A DNA stretch of 64,000 nt from Clostridiales bacterium (GCA_015055625.1 SVHU01000008.1:1-64000); one strand, 5' to 3'. Shown: positions 1 through 8,697, numbered from the stretch's first letter. Notes: generated from the sequence alone by a model not told the origin. Made by a program: numbers and translations.

Positions 1-144
1 TACACTCAGCCCCAGCAAACAGTGTACACTCAGCCCCAGCAAACAGTGTACACTCAGCCCCAGCAAACAGTGTACACTCAGCCCCAGCAAACAGTGTACA
101 CTCAGCCCCAGCAAACAGCGTATACTCAACCCCAGCAAACAGTG
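1..144 (+). repeat. In-frame 24-bp tandem repeat, six copies visible
   Basis: A 24-bp unit encodes YTQPQQTV. Four copies are exact, the fifth has a one-base change at its end (acagcg) and the sixth starts tatactcaac. The array begins at or before the window edge, so the true copy number is unknown. Near-identity at DNA level, including third positions, indicates recent expansion or slippage. Confidence 0.95.
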
Positions 145-663
145 GAAATTAAGTTAGAGGAAACGGATGAAACGAAGCCAGAACAGGAAAATACGCAACC
201 TCAGTATGGAAATACACAACCTCAGTATGGAAATACACAACCTAGAATAATGCGTTCACAGCAACAGGCGGTTTATACTCATACATTGAGATTGGATAAT
301 CAACATCAGGCATCAATTGCTAATAAAAATAGTGTAACAATGTCAACGAATAAAGATTTATCAAATGTGAATGACAAACCTGTCCAAAATCAAAAAGAGA
401 TAGATGCTGAAGCGGAAAAAGAAAAACGTTTGTTGGAAGAAACAGAGAGAAAAATTTGGGAAGAAACAATAAGAAAGAATCCTGAAAAAGCAAAAGCGTA
501 TTTTAGCGCAGTGGAGAAAATGAACACTTGCGCAACTAAATCCGATTATATAAATCTTATTGTTAAGTTTGAAATGCTAGGAAGCTTTTTAGATAGTAAG
601 AAAAAAATTCAAGAGCTTCACGAACAACTTCTTAACTTAAAAAAAAGTAAAAAGAAATGGTAA
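1..663 (+). CDS. Repeat-rich hypothetical protein, 5' end outside the window
   Basis: The open frame is already running at base 1, so the start is missing and about 220 residues are visible. The visible N-terminal part is six tandem copies of the octapeptide YTQPQQTV (bases 1-144), a short acidic spacer, then a second repeat NTQPQYG (two full copies and a partial, bases 190-243). The C-terminal part is charged and probably helical. It holds a segment (MNTCATKSDYINLIVKFEML, followed by a GSFLDSKK-like stretch) resembling the small helical unit with an F..LG....DS signature seen in many Firmicutes proteins of unknown function. The tail is Lys-rich. No membrane segment or catalytic motif is visible. 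A strong terminator follows at once. The function is not recognisable; the Q/P-rich repeats suggest a flexible linker or a low-complexity interaction region. Confidence 0.75.
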   Translation, partial: YTQPQQTVYTQPQQTVYTQPQQTVYTQPQQTVYTQPQQTAYTQPQQTVEIKLEETDETKPEQENTQPQYGNTQPQYGNTQPRIMRSQQQAVYTHTLRLDNQHQASIANKNSVTMSTNKDLSNVNDKPVQNQKEIDAEAEKEKRLLEETERKIWEETIRKNPEKAKAYFSAVEKMNTCATKSDYINLIVKFEMLGSFLDSKKKIQELHEQLLNLKKSKKKW

Positions 664-683
664 ATATTGTTAATTAAACAACA

Positions 684-712
684 AAAAACTGCGATATGTA
701 TCGCAGTTTTTT
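684..712 (+). terminator. Intrinsic terminator after the repeat protein
   Basis: The stem ctgcgata/tatcgcag has a two-base loop, with an A-run before it and TTTTTT after it. It lies 21 bases past the stop codon. Confidence 0.85.
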
Positions 713-743
713 GTGTATATGTTCATTTACATTGTGCTTTTTG

Positions 744-832
744 TGTAGGGGCGATTCACGAATCGCCCATTTTATACAGCCGTATTTCTTATATTGAGAG
801 TGGGTCTGCCCACCGACTGTCGAATCGTCCCC
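744..832. repeat. Interspersed palindromic repeat, copy 1
   Basis: It contains the perfect 9-2-9 palindrome gggcgattcacgaatcgccc (749-768), then a segment reading gtgggtctgcccaccgac and cgaatcgtcccc. The same palindrome recurs at 26205-26224 and, with the loop reversed, at 44974-44993, each time near a gtgggcagacc segment. The element ends exactly at the stop codon of the GH36 gene on the other strand. It has no coding potential. Confidence 0.8.
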
Positions 833-2968
833 TTATATCTTCTTATAAATAATCAATTCGCTGGAGAGTTGAGTGGGAACGTTTACTTTAATTCCGTTGT
901 TTGCCATTTCGTATCCGCTAAGCTTAACCGTTGCGCCACTGTTGTCAAACGTTACCTCATAACAAGCTGACATATCAATACCCTTGGGATAAACAACCGT
1001 GCTTTCGTTGGGGTTTAGCACAAGGCGGAAAACACCTATTACGCCTGCGCTCTTGTCAGATGCGCAACGTTCTAAAATTACTGTGTTTTGTGGCTTTGTA
1101 GCGTAAATTTCGGGAGTGTGGTGATAAATTTTGCCTGTTGGAGCAAAGGGACGAATTACGTTCTTATAGATATCGAACGTATGCTTTACAAAATCGAGCT
1201 GTTTAGTGTTGAAGCACGAGCCCTTACTGTTAAACTGGTTTGCAGTAGGTCTGCCGAAAATCGTATTTCTTACCGAGCAATCGAGTGTGCCGTGTTCGTG
1301 AGAGAACATTCCAGCGCACAGTCTATCTACGTATTCTGGAGGAAGCACCATAGTCATTCCGTTTGTGATAAGCACGCTGACAGGAAGCTTGTTCTCGTCC
1401 GTAACCCAAGTATGGTCGAAGTTTTTAACGAACTGCAAATCCGTTCTTGCACCACCTGAAGCGCAGTTTTCAAACACAACGTTTGGATATTTTTTACGCA
1501 AACGGTCAAACATCGCGCATACGTTTTCATAATATCTATAAATTCCGTTCTCGCCTTTTTCGTTAAAGTAGTGCATATTGGAGTAGGAAATATTATAGTC
1601 AAGTCTGAATACGTCAATCTTATAATCGTCCACAAGATGAGAAATCGAGCTTTCGATAAACTCTATAACTTCGGGTTTAGAGCAGTCGAGAACAATATCC
1701 TTTTCGCCAGTAACTTTCGTTATATACCAATCGGGGTGCTTTTCCCAAATTTCTGAAAGAACGCCTGCGCGCTCAGGTTCCATCCAAAGTCCAAACAGTA
1801 AACCTTTAGAGTGAGCGTATTCCCTAATCTCGTCAAAGCCGTTGGGGTATAAGTCTTCGGCGTAGTTCCAAGTACCAACACGCTTGCTCCATTCCTTAGT
1901 AGCAAGCCCCTTAGGACAGTACCAGCCTGCGTCGATAATAAACGTTTCAGCACCGATATAAGCAAAGGTATCGCAAAAGCTCTTACAAGCTTTGATATCC
2001 ATAGTACGTTCAGGCCCCATACCGCCTTCAAGCCATCCTCCCTTCATTCCGAGAGCGTGAGGGATAGTGAAAACGCTCTTTCTCGTATGATCGTGCATCT
2101 CGTTTATAATATCGTCCATGCTTGCATTCATCATTCCGATATGAAGAGCAGGGGAAATGAATTTTCCGTTTTTCTCGAGTACGTATGTGGGATTTTCGCC
2201 CACAATACGGCATGTAAACGAAAGCTTTGCAGTATGTTCTTTGTTTTCGTTGTCAAAATCGATATCAAAAGCGTAGCCACCGGAGTAGGCAAGTTGCGCA
2301 AACCAAATAGAGCCGTAAACGTTATTCTTTATCATAAACATCGGATGACGGAATCTATCGCGAGAGAATCTACTCTCAATCGTCTGTCTTGCAGAGGGCA
2401 AGTCGTGCCACTTAAAAGCGCCCTCTTGCATGTGCTGAGAGGTGGTAAAATAGCCAAGAGAGAAGAGTTTGTCCGCGTTTTCGTCGCTTGTAAACTCGTG
2501 CCAACGGTTGATCTTATCCAATCCTCCTGCCATAACGGTAACGTTGCTTATATTGAGCTTGTCGTTTCCAAGGTTTTCAATTTCGATATGACGAGTAAGA
2601 ATTGCTGTTCCGTCAATGATCGTGCAAACGTACGCAACTATGGGGAAAACGGTGTTAGAAAGCTTTATCCTAACCTCAATCGAGCCGTTGTCATTTTCAT
2701 GTTGTTCACAATATTCATACTTCCAGTTGTTGCGACAGGTAACTCCGTTGACGTCCACTGAAAAAGCTTCTTTTTTAAGAAAGTCGCCGGGTGTGAAGTA
2801 TGAGGGCATATCCTCAAGAACGTCCAAAGTAAAGCCTGCGCCATTGTAGCCTAAAGCATTAAAGTTTCCGCCTCTAAATCCTTCTTCATAAACGGTAAGA
2901 CCGCTACGGTAACAAAATACGGGCATGTCACCGTCTTTTATAAAAAGGTTGCAAAATTTCTCGCTCAT
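833..2968 (-). CDS. GH36-family alpha-galactosidase
   Basis: This is a 711-residue clan GH-D enzyme, predicted to release terminal alpha-galactose from raffinose-type or galactomannan oligosaccharides by a retaining mechanism. An N-terminal beta-supersandwich (about 1-290) precedes the TIM barrel. Visible signatures are FIIDAGWY, GLWMEPE, VFRLDYN (nucleophile Asp near 457) and ENCASGGARTD followed by HTWVTDEN (acid/base Asp near 524). Length fits GH36 (about 700-740). There is no signal peptide, so it should be cytoplasmic and act on imported sugars. The ATG at 2968 has AGGAG just upstream and a good promoter at 3006-3034. It is a single-gene unit divergent from the serine hydrolase at 3208. 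The family is clear; alpha-N-acetylgalactosaminidase activity cannot be excluded from sequence alone. Confidence 0.9.
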   Translation of the reverse strand: MSEKFCNLFIKDGDMPVFCYRSGLTVYEEGFRGGNFNALGYNGAGFTLDVLEDMPSYFTPGDFLKKEAFSVDVNGVTCRNNWKYEYCEQHENDNGSIEVRIKLSNTVFPIVAYVCTIIDGTAILTRHIEIENLGNDKLNISNVTVMAGGLDKINRWHEFTSDENADKLFSLGYFTTSQHMQEGAFKWHDLPSARQTIESRFSRDRFRHPMFMIKNNVYGSIWFAQLAYSGGYAFDIDFDNENKEHTAKLSFTCRIVGENPTYVLEKNGKFISPALHIGMMNASMDDIINEMHDHTRKSVFTIPHALGMKGGWLEGGMGPERTMDIKACKSFCDTFAYIGAETFIIDAGWYCPKGLATKEWSKRVGTWNYAEDLYPNGFDEIREYAHSKGLLFGLWMEPERAGVLSEIWEKHPDWYITKVTGEKDIVLDCSKPEVIEFIESSISHLVDDYKIDVFRLDYNISYSNMHYFNEKGENGIYRYYENVCAMFDRLRKKYPNVVFENCASGGARTDLQFVKNFDHTWVTDENKLPVSVLITNGMTMVLPPEYVDRLCAGMFSHEHGTLDCSVRNTIFGRPTANQFNSKGSCFNTKQLDFVKHTFDIYKNVIRPFAPTGKIYHHTPEIYATKPQNTVILERCASDKSAGVIGVFRLVLNPNESTVVYPKGIDMSACYEVTFDNSGATVKLSGYEMANNGIKVNVPTQLSSELIIYKKI

Positions 2969-3005
2969 AAAATTCTCCTGAAAGGTTTTTTGAATCGTTA
3001 ATTAA

Positions 3006-3034
3006 ATTGTAAAGCATTATGCTTTTTTTTGCAA
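3006..3034 (-). promoter_or_regulatory. Sigma-A promoter of the GH36 gene
   Basis: Read on the minus strand: TTGCAA (3029-3034), 17-bp spacer, TACAAT (3006-3011). Transcription would start about 40 bases before the ATG. Confidence 0.6.
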
Positions 3035-3207
3035 GCGAAAACGTGAAATAAAATATAGTTTTTCAATCAATATATTTTGTAAGTGATTTAAAAACTATAT
3101 TTTTTGAAAACACGAAAATAAAATTGGTATATATTGAAATATTGATAGCTTTTTAGATAATTATGTTGTATAATAAAATCACATAAAAATATTTTAAGGA
3201 GAAAATT

Positions 3208-4350
3208 ATGGCTTACGATTTTAGCAATCTTAAAAACTATCTTGACAATAAAATAATCGGTAAAATGGCTCCAGGCGTGGATATCGCAGTAATTTATAAG
3301 GGCGACGAAGTTTTCCGTTATACAGCAGGCTATGCCGATGAGGAAAATAAGATAAAGCTTACTAAAGACCACCTTTTTGATATATATTCTGCAACAAAAG
3401 TTATTACTTGCACTGCAGGTCTTATTGCTATCGAACAAGGTTTGTTCTTACCAGGGGATCCGGTTGGTTGGTATATTCCCGAAATAAATGACCTTACGTA
3501 CTATAAGACAGAAACCGAAATTGCAAAAAACGACAAGGTAATGGTTATTCAGGACTTGTTTAGTATGAGTGCAGGCTTTGACTATGACGTGGGATGTAAA
3601 GAAATTAAAGAACTTGTGCAAAAAAATCCTAACGCAACAACCGAAGAGGTTATAAAAGCTTTCCTTACACGTCCGCTTCGTTTCAGACCTAAAGAGCGTT
3701 ATTGTTACAGTATGTGTCACGATGTTTTGGCGCTTGTTATCGAAAAGGCTAGCGGAATGCGTTTTGCAGAGTTTGTTAAAAAGTATATTTTCGATCCTCT
3801 TGACATGAAGGACGCGTACTTCCATCTTCCCGAGAGTGAAAAGCATAGAAAATCAGCTAAGTATACATATAATGACCAAACTAAAAAGTACGACAGAAGA
3901 AGCCCTGAAAACGATTACTTTGTTCCTACCAATATGTATGATAGCGGAGGAGCAGGAATTATTACTAACCTTAACGAGTACAGCAAAATAGCGTATGCGC
4001 TCACTCACGGCGGTGTGGGTAAGAACGGAAATAAGATTGTTTCCGCACAATCCATTGCGCATATGAGAACAAACCTTTTAGACGAACAGCGCCTAAAGAT
4101 TTATCACAATTGGAGTTATAATAATCCAGGCTACGGTTATGGCTACGGCGTAAGAGTAAAGATGGAAAAGGGCTTAACCTCTAACTTTGCCAGCGGTGAA
4201 TTTGGTTGGGATGGAGCGGCTGGCTTTATGGCGTGTTTCGAGCCCGAGCTTGACCTTGCAATCATATATGCTCAACACGTTCTCAATCCCCACAACTATG
4301 AAAACCATAACAGAATTAAGAACTTTGTTCACTTAGCATTGTTTGATTAA
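3208..4350 (+). CDS. Beta-lactamase-fold serine hydrolase (class C / esterase-like)
   Basis: This 380-residue protein belongs to the beta-lactamase/PBP4-like family PF00144. The SxxK nucleophile motif is SATK (Ser61, Lys64). The Tyr motif reads CYSM, with Met where the family usually has Asn. A GWDGAAG segment takes the place of the third (HxG/KTG-like) motif. There is no signal peptide or membrane segment, so a role in cell-wall synthesis or secreted beta-lactam defence is unlikely. Cytoplasmic members are usually esterases or peptidases that remove acyl groups from small molecules. Placed beside glycosidases, deacylation of acylated sugars is a reasonable inference only. AAGGAG lies 8 bases before the ATG. 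The gene is monocistronic, ending before a shared terminator. Confidence 0.85.
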   Translation: MAYDFSNLKNYLDNKIIGKMAPGVDIAVIYKGDEVFRYTAGYADEENKIKLTKDHLFDIYSATKVITCTAGLIAIEQGLFLPGDPVGWYIPEINDLTYYKTETEIAKNDKVMVIQDLFSMSAGFDYDVGCKEIKELVQKNPNATTEEVIKAFLTRPLRFRPKERYCYSMCHDVLALVIEKASGMRFAEFVKKYIFDPLDMKDAYFHLPESEKHRKSAKYTYNDQTKKYDRRSPENDYFVPTNMYDSGGAGIITNLNEYSKIAYALTHGGVGKNGNKIVSAQSIAHMRTNLLDEQRLKIYHNWSYNNPGYGYGYGVRVKMEKGLTSNFASGEFGWDGAAGFMACFEPELDLAIIYAQHVLNPHNYENHNRIKNFVHLALFD

Positions 4351-4380
4351 TAGCGACAACATAAAGCATATTTGGTTAAA

Positions 4381-4485
4381 AATCCTTCAGTCAAAACATA
4401 AAGTTTTGCCAGCTCCCTTTAAAAGGAGCCTTTAAAAAGCCGTCCTTGCAAAGGAAGGGGGACCGTCTTGACGGTGAAAGGATTG
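4381..4485. repeat. MITE-like inverted-repeat element
   Basis: About 105 bp of noncoding DNA is bounded by inverted ends (aatccttca on the left, tgaaaggatt on the right) with internal palindromes gctccctttaaaaggagcc and accgtcttgacggt. The layout (agctccctt...ggaagggggaccgt...) matches a repeat type widespread between genes in gut Clostridia genomes, which I recognise from general knowledge. It sits between two convergent genes and carries no ORF. Confidence 0.7.
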
Positions 4486-4495
4486 GCTAACAAAT

Positions 4496-4548
4496 TACGT
4501 ACATAAAAAATCACGGCAAGTAAAATGTCGTGATTTTTTATGTACGTA
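4496..4548. terminator. Bidirectional terminator between convergent genes
   Basis: Perfect 20-bp arms (4496-4515 and 4529-4548; core aaaaaatcacg/cgtgatttttt) enclose a 13-base loop. The A/T runs on both sides allow termination of the serine hydrolase (+) and the GH5-like gene (-). Confidence 0.85.
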
Positions 4549-4562
4549 TGTTCGATTTTCGG

Positions 4563-6395
4563 TTATTTTACCGTAATTTCAAGGTAAGCAAACGACGAAT
4601 TAAAGGTGAGTTTATTATCTTTAACAGTTGCGTATTTAATGTCTTTTATATCAAAATTTCCTGCAAGCTCAACCTCTTGTTCTTGTCCAAGAGAAGTGAT
4701 AAACACGCCCTTGTTGCCGTTTTTAAGAGAGTGAAACGTAACCGCACAGTACTTGCTGTTTACTACAAGTGGAAGAGATAGCGAAGCGAAGAAATTTTTG
4801 TATACAAGATACAAGTCTGTGTCATGCGCATTCAGCGTGTCGGTGTACAAGTTTTCAAGGTCAGCGTTAATAAAATGAACCTGTCCCTTTCCATACTTGT
4901 TTACCGTATAAACGTTATCAGTGTCTTTCGCAATTATTTTGGCGCTAAAGCATTCAGTTTCGAGATTTACTTGCGCTCTTAGCGGTATGTTTTTTCCATT
5001 AAGACTAATATTATAAGTCTTGTTAGCTTCTTCTCTTCCCAAAACTTTAAGACCTGTCAAATTTTCAAAATCACCAATATATCCGCCGTGATAGGAAATC
5101 AATAGTTTTGCGCCGTGATTTACTTTTTCTTTAAGCGCGTTTAGTGTAATTTTTGGAAGCCCGGTGTAACTTCTGATAGAGGGAACGATGTAATAGTCAT
5201 AGTCTTTTAGCGGTTGGTCCTCGTACATAAAGTCCACGCTATAACCGCACTGAGTTGCCATAACAAAGCTTGCGTATGCAATCTTCCAGTTGTCCTGGTC
5301 AAAGGATAGAATTACGCAACAGTGCTTGTCGGGTGAGGGCAAATCTTCAAGCGGAGCAAGAAGCGAAGACATTTTTTTCATTTCTTTCATTACGGGCTTA
5401 GGCTCGCCGTTGCTATAACACAAGCCGAGGTTTTGCTCTAAAGCGTTAAGATCGTAGGGCGAAAAATCCAAATGCTCCTGATCAAATGCGCACCACCACA
5501 AATATCCGTTAGTTCCGTACTGGAAAGAAGTTGCCATGCTCTTTTCTAAAAACTCGGGCATAAAGTCGTCGGATAAAACCATAGGACCAAGAGTGTTAAC
5601 CTCTTCAACCATGCATTTTTGATTGGAAATGCCTGCATAATAAACGCTTTCTGATGCAGGGTGAAGAATTGATCGCATTGTGGTTACTTTTTCTTTAGAA
5701 CAGTACGGCGTAAACATGGGATACGGATGCGTAGTTTGTACGTCGGTATAGTAGGAAACCATAGAAATACTCCATTTACCCCTACAAGGCAATCCGTGCA
5801 TTCCCGATATTATGGGACGGGAATTGTCTTCGCTTCTGATTGCGTTTGTAACAGCAGAAAGCCACAATTCCGCCTGCTCTTCGTTTGCGTTAAAGTCAAG
5901 ACAATTACACTCGTTACCGGGTTCCCACGCTATTATACATTTTCTGTCCTTAAAGTACGAAACGAACTTTTTTACAAACTTACACGTCCAAATAACCGCA
6001 GTAGGAGAGGAAAGAAGACTCTTGTTGATAAGAAGTTGCGGAGCAAAATGTCTTCCGCTCATCCAGCCTGCAATAATGGAAGCAATAACTTTAAGATTGT
6101 ATTTTTCAGCCAAATCAAGCATTTTGCCAAAGTTTTCCATTTGCTTCATATTTACGCCTTCTGAGTTTTGTAAATAGTTTTCGTCATGATCGCGAAGATT
6201 AAAAGACGGAGTGTTCGTCTTTGTGTCGCGGATTTCCTGAAAAACATCCCAAGTCGGGAAAACTCTTATAGTGTCCACACCGTTACTGGACAATGTTTCA
6301 AAGTCTTTTTCGATAATCTTTTCGTCAAACTTTTCCCAGGTTTTCATGCCGGCGTTAGATGCCCAATAATTACAGCCGATTGCAAAATTCTTCAT
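4563..6395 (-). CDS. GH5-like clan GH-A glycoside hydrolase with C-terminal accessory domain
   Basis: In this 610-residue protein, residues 1-345 form a retaining TIM barrel. WEPGNECN supplies the acid/base Glu162 in the NE motif, and CMVEEVNT supplies the nucleophile (Glu274/275). The start resembles beta-mannanase/mannosidase-type GH5 enzymes (FAIGCNYWAS, TIRVFPTWD). Residues about 365-480 look like a class I amidotransferase-fold domain, as in multidomain beta-galactosidases, followed by a short beta domain. There is no signal peptide, so it is cytoplasmic. A beta-mannoside or beta-galactoside substrate is the likeliest, but the subfamily cannot be set by eye. GAGG precedes the ATG, and a consensus promoter lies at 6438-6466. 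It is a single-gene unit. Confidence 0.8.
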   Translation of the reverse strand: MKNFAIGCNYWASNAGMKTWEKFDEKIIEKDFETLSSNGVDTIRVFPTWDVFQEIRDTKTNTPSFNLRDHDENYLQNSEGVNMKQMENFGKMLDLAEKYNLKVIASIIAGWMSGRHFAPQLLINKSLLSSPTAVIWTCKFVKKFVSYFKDRKCIIAWEPGNECNCLDFNANEEQAELWLSAVTNAIRSEDNSRPIISGMHGLPCRGKWSISMVSYYTDVQTTHPYPMFTPYCSKEKVTTMRSILHPASESVYYAGISNQKCMVEEVNTLGPMVLSDDFMPEFLEKSMATSFQYGTNGYLWWCAFDQEHLDFSPYDLNALEQNLGLCYSNGEPKPVMKEMKKMSSLLAPLEDLPSPDKHCCVILSFDQDNWKIAYASFVMATQCGYSVDFMYEDQPLKDYDYYIVPSIRSYTGLPKITLNALKEKVNHGAKLLISYHGGYIGDFENLTGLKVLGREEANKTYNISLNGKNIPLRAQVNLETECFSAKIIAKDTDNVYTVNKYGKGQVHFINADLENLYTDTLNAHDTDLYLVYKNFFASLSLPLVVNSKYCAVTFHSLKNGNKGVFITSLGQEQEVELAGNFDIKDIKYATVKDNKLTFNSSFAYLEITVK

Positions 6396-6437
6396 AGTGT
6401 CCTCGCTTTGTAAAGATGCATATAGATTATTATTAAT

Positions 6438-6466
6438 ATTTTATCATTACTTAGCGTTTCCGTCAA
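6438..6466 (-). promoter_or_regulatory. Sigma-A promoter of the GH5-like gene
   Basis: Minus strand: TTGACG (6461-6466), 17-bp spacer, TGA plus TAAAAT (6438-6443), an extended -10. Confidence 0.75.
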
Positions 6467-6569
6467 TATTAAACTTAATAAATCAAAAGTTTTGAGAAAA
6501 AGTAGTATCTTTTTAAGAGTAAAAAAGTTAATTACACAATAAATTTCATTTACTATACACTTCAGCCTC

Positions 6570-6598
6570 TTGAAATTCTTTGGATAGTGTGATATAAT
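6570..6598 (+). promoter_or_regulatory. Sigma-A promoter for the TIGR04076/VTT pair
   Basis: TTGAAA (6570-6575), 17-bp spacer, TGA plus TATAAT (6593-6598). It diverges from the GH5-like promoter. Confidence 0.75.
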
Positions 6599-6639
6599 AA
6601 ATACAATCATTAAGTAATTTAGGAAAAGATAGAGGGTAA

Positions 6640-6948
6640 ATGATGAAAACGATTAAGATTACAGCTGTAAAACAAGTTGTTCATAACGATCTTATTAGCG
6701 CGTACGAGAATCCTATAAATCACGCATGTGATATCAAAATCGGCGACACGTATTTTAGTTTTGATGGCAAAAAGCCCGAAAATTTGTGCGAAAGCGCGTG
6801 GGAAAGTATGGAAAAGTTTGTTGTAGAGCTTGCAAACGGTGGCGGGAACTTTTATGACGGATGGATGAAAAATCCATATTCTGCAATGATATCGTGTAAC
6901 GATGGCTTTAGACCTGTTAGTTTTTATATTGAAGTGGTGGAAGAATAA
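6640..6948 (+). CDS. TIGR04076 family protein
   Basis: This small protein of 102 residues has the hallmarks of TIGR04076: an N-terminal beta strand (KITAVKQV), DIKIGDTYFSFDGKKPE, the WESM-type helix, LANGGG, and a C-terminal SCNDGFRPVSFYIE strand. The family occurs in anaerobic Firmicutes and archaea and has no assigned function. Cys30 and Cys87 lie at positions where family members often have Cys. AGAGGG lies just before ATGATG, so the start may be 6640 or 6643. The VTT membrane protein follows 31 bases on and probably shares the transcript, though nothing links their functions. Confidence 0.85.
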   Translation: MMKTIKITAVKQVVHNDLISAYENPINHACDIKIGDTYFSFDGKKPENLCESAWESMEKFVVELANGGGNFYDGWMKNPYSAMISCNDGFRPVSFYIEVVEE

Positions 6949-6979
6949 AATTAGTTAAAAAAGGTTAACTATATAATAG

Positions 6980-7726
6980 ATGAAAAAGCTTAGTGAAGAA
7001 ACAAAAAGTTCTATAAAAAAACTCATAATTTCAGTTATTGCGATCGGCTTGTTTTTGGGAGTGATATATCTAGTCTTTTATTTTTTAGGCTGGACAAATG
7101 TTAGCAAAGAACAGCTTCAAAAGTACGTGCGCTCAACCGGAGTGATAGCTCCTTTGGTGTTTATTGGTATTAGTTTCTTGCAAGTTACCTTTGTTCCAAT
7201 CCCTGGTGCTGTGACCATACTAGCAGGATCATATTTGTTTGGACCTGCGCTGTCATTTCTTTACTCGTATATAGGAATGATGTTAGGATCGATAGTTGCG
7301 TATCTATTGGGAAAGCTTATTGGCAAGCCGTTTGTAAATTGGATAACAGGCGGTCAGGAAAAAACTGACGAGTGGATAGCTAAAATGAAAGGAAAAGAAA
7401 ACGTTTTATTATTCTTTATGTTTCTTTTCCCATTCTTCCCAGATGATTTACTTTGCTCGATTGCGGCAGTGTTGCCAATAAAATGGTACGGATTTTTTAT
7501 TATGCAGATAATAACAAGAGCAACGTCGATAGGCGCAACTCTTCTCATAATGTCGGGTGAAATAATTCCTTTTTCCGGTTGGGGGTTGTGGGTGCTTGGC
7601 GGAATCGCAATAGTGGGAATTACAGCGTTTATACTTTCTTTTAAGTATGCCGAAAAAATCAATGCGTTTTTCTCGTCGATAGCTCAAAAAATAACGGATA
7701 AATTCAAAAAAAAGAAAGAGGAATAA
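6980..7726 (+). CDS. TVP38/TMEM64 (VTT/DedA-like) membrane protein
   Basis: This 248-residue polytopic membrane protein carries the VTT domain (PF09335). It has an N-terminal TM helix (about 10-35), then the re-entrant signature VTFVPIPGAVTILAGSYLFG and the glycine-rich stretch YIGMMLGSIVAYLLGKLIG. A later FFPFFPDDLLC-like segment is typical of the clan, and further TM helices span about 160-225, before a Lys-rich cytoplasmic tail. DedA/VTT proteins are linked to flipping of lipid carriers or phospholipids and to membrane homeostasis. The substrate here is unknown. The Shine-Dalgarno is weak (AAGG, distant), suggesting translation depends partly on the upstream gene. Confidence 0.85.
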   Translation: MKKLSEETKSSIKKLIISVIAIGLFLGVIYLVFYFLGWTNVSKEQLQKYVRSTGVIAPLVFIGISFLQVTFVPIPGAVTILAGSYLFGPALSFLYSYIGMMLGSIVAYLLGKLIGKPFVNWITGGQEKTDEWIAKMKGKENVLLFFMFLFPFFPDDLLCSIAAVLPIKWYGFFIMQIITRATSIGATLLIMSGEIIPFSGWGLWVLGGIAIVGITAFILSFKYAEKINAFFSSIAQKITDKFKKKKEE

Positions 7727-7759
7727 CCGAGAGTTGTTCTTCTTTTTTTGTGTCAATTA

Positions 7760-7788
7760 TTGACATTTTATAAAAAAGGGTATATAAT
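7760..7788 (+). promoter_or_regulatory. Consensus sigma-A promoter of the AraC gene at 7821
   Basis: TTGACA (7760-7765), 17-bp spacer, TATAAT (7783-7788). Both hexamers are perfect, so transcription of the regulator is probably strong or repressor-limited. Confidence 0.85.
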
Positions 7789-7820
7789 TTTAGAATACTT
7801 AAATATCGGATGGATGAGAA

Positions 7821-8651
7821 ATGAGAAAAATTAATTCCGAAATTATAAAAAGTATAAACCGAAAACTTAAGTCGGTAGCGCTAACCATGTTCACTTTCGA
7901 CGACTACAAGATAAAAATTTTTTGGCTTAGACTTATTAGAGAGAACGAAGCGTATAATGTGAAAGAGCATTCTCATTCGTTTTTCGAAATTCACTACGTA
8001 ACAAGAGGTTCGTTTAAGATTGTTGTAAATGACGTTGAGTATGAAGTTAAGGAAGACGAATACATACTTGTTCCTCCATCTATAAAACATAGAATTGTAA
8101 GCGTGAGTAATGATTTTCATAAGCTTGTTTGGGGATTTGAGGTGGAAAAAGGCGAAGTCCCTACAAGTGGGTTTGTACCACAAAACGTAGCTACGTATGT
8201 TCAAAAACAATGCATAGACTTGCTTTTTTCCGAAGAATTCAAAGGCTTTAGCGATGTTTCTACAAAGCTTTCATTAGAACTTTTTTTAAGTAGAGCTTTA
8301 GACCTTAGAACTAAAAGCGAAAAGGTATTGGAAGAGGGAAGCGAGGTTTTTGAAAGGATAGAGCGATTTGTTTTGGATAATTTATGTACGTCTATGACAG
8401 TATATGATATCGCAATAAACTTCGACGTGTCAGTTCGCCATCTTAGTAGAATTTGCGAAAAGTTTACTGGTTTGACGTTTGGAAAATTTTTGAGAGAGCA
8501 AAAAATAAACAAAGCTTGCGCGCTACTTCCTCGTTATACGGTAAAGGAAACTGCGGATATGCTTGGGTACAGCGATGAGTTTTCCTTTTCAAAAAGTTTT
8601 AGGGCGGTTACAGGCAAAACTCCGTCTTTGTGGCGTAAAGAAAATAAATAA
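7821..8651 (+). CDS. AraC-family transcriptional regulator with N-terminal cupin
   Basis: This is a 276-residue one-component regulator. Residues 50-130 form a cupin sensing domain (HSHSFFEIHYVTRGSFKIVV, then EDEYILVPPSIKHR). Residues about 180-276 carry the two helix-turn-helix units of AraC/XylS proteins, ending in the signature YSDEFSFSKSFRAVTGKTPS. The downstream DapA-like aldolase (8749) lies 97 bases on and is the obvious target. The effector is probably a sugar or sugar acid but cannot be named. It is driven by a perfect promoter. Confidence 0.9.
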   Translation: MRKINSEIIKSINRKLKSVALTMFTFDDYKIKIFWLRLIRENEAYNVKEHSHSFFEIHYVTRGSFKIVVNDVEYEVKEDEYILVPPSIKHRIVSVSNDFHKLVWGFEVEKGEVPTSGFVPQNVATYVQKQCIDLLFSEEFKGFSDVSTKLSLELFLSRALDLRTKSEKVLEEGSEVFERIERFVLDNLCTSMTVYDIAINFDVSVRHLSRICEKFTGLTFGKFLREQKINKACALLPRYTVKETADMLGYSDEFSFSKSFRAVTGKTPSLWRKENK

Positions 8652-8697
8652 TGTTAAAAATGGTCATTAAATTGCATTTTTATGTCCGATTTTAACA

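Noticed and set aside
1..144. CRISPR-like array at the left edge
   Set aside because: The repeats are contiguous with no spacers and stay in a coding frame, so they are a protein repeat.
667..852. 61-codon plus-strand ORF
   Set aside because: It covers a terminator and a dispersed palindromic repeat, has no ribosome site and runs into the GH36 gene on the other strand.
2057..2761. 234-codon plus-strand ORF inside the GH36 gene
   Set aside because: It is antisense to a gene with full catalytic motifs, has no domain signature, and arises from codon bias of the real frame. The same applies to long antisense ORFs at 13838-14395 and 19652-20218.
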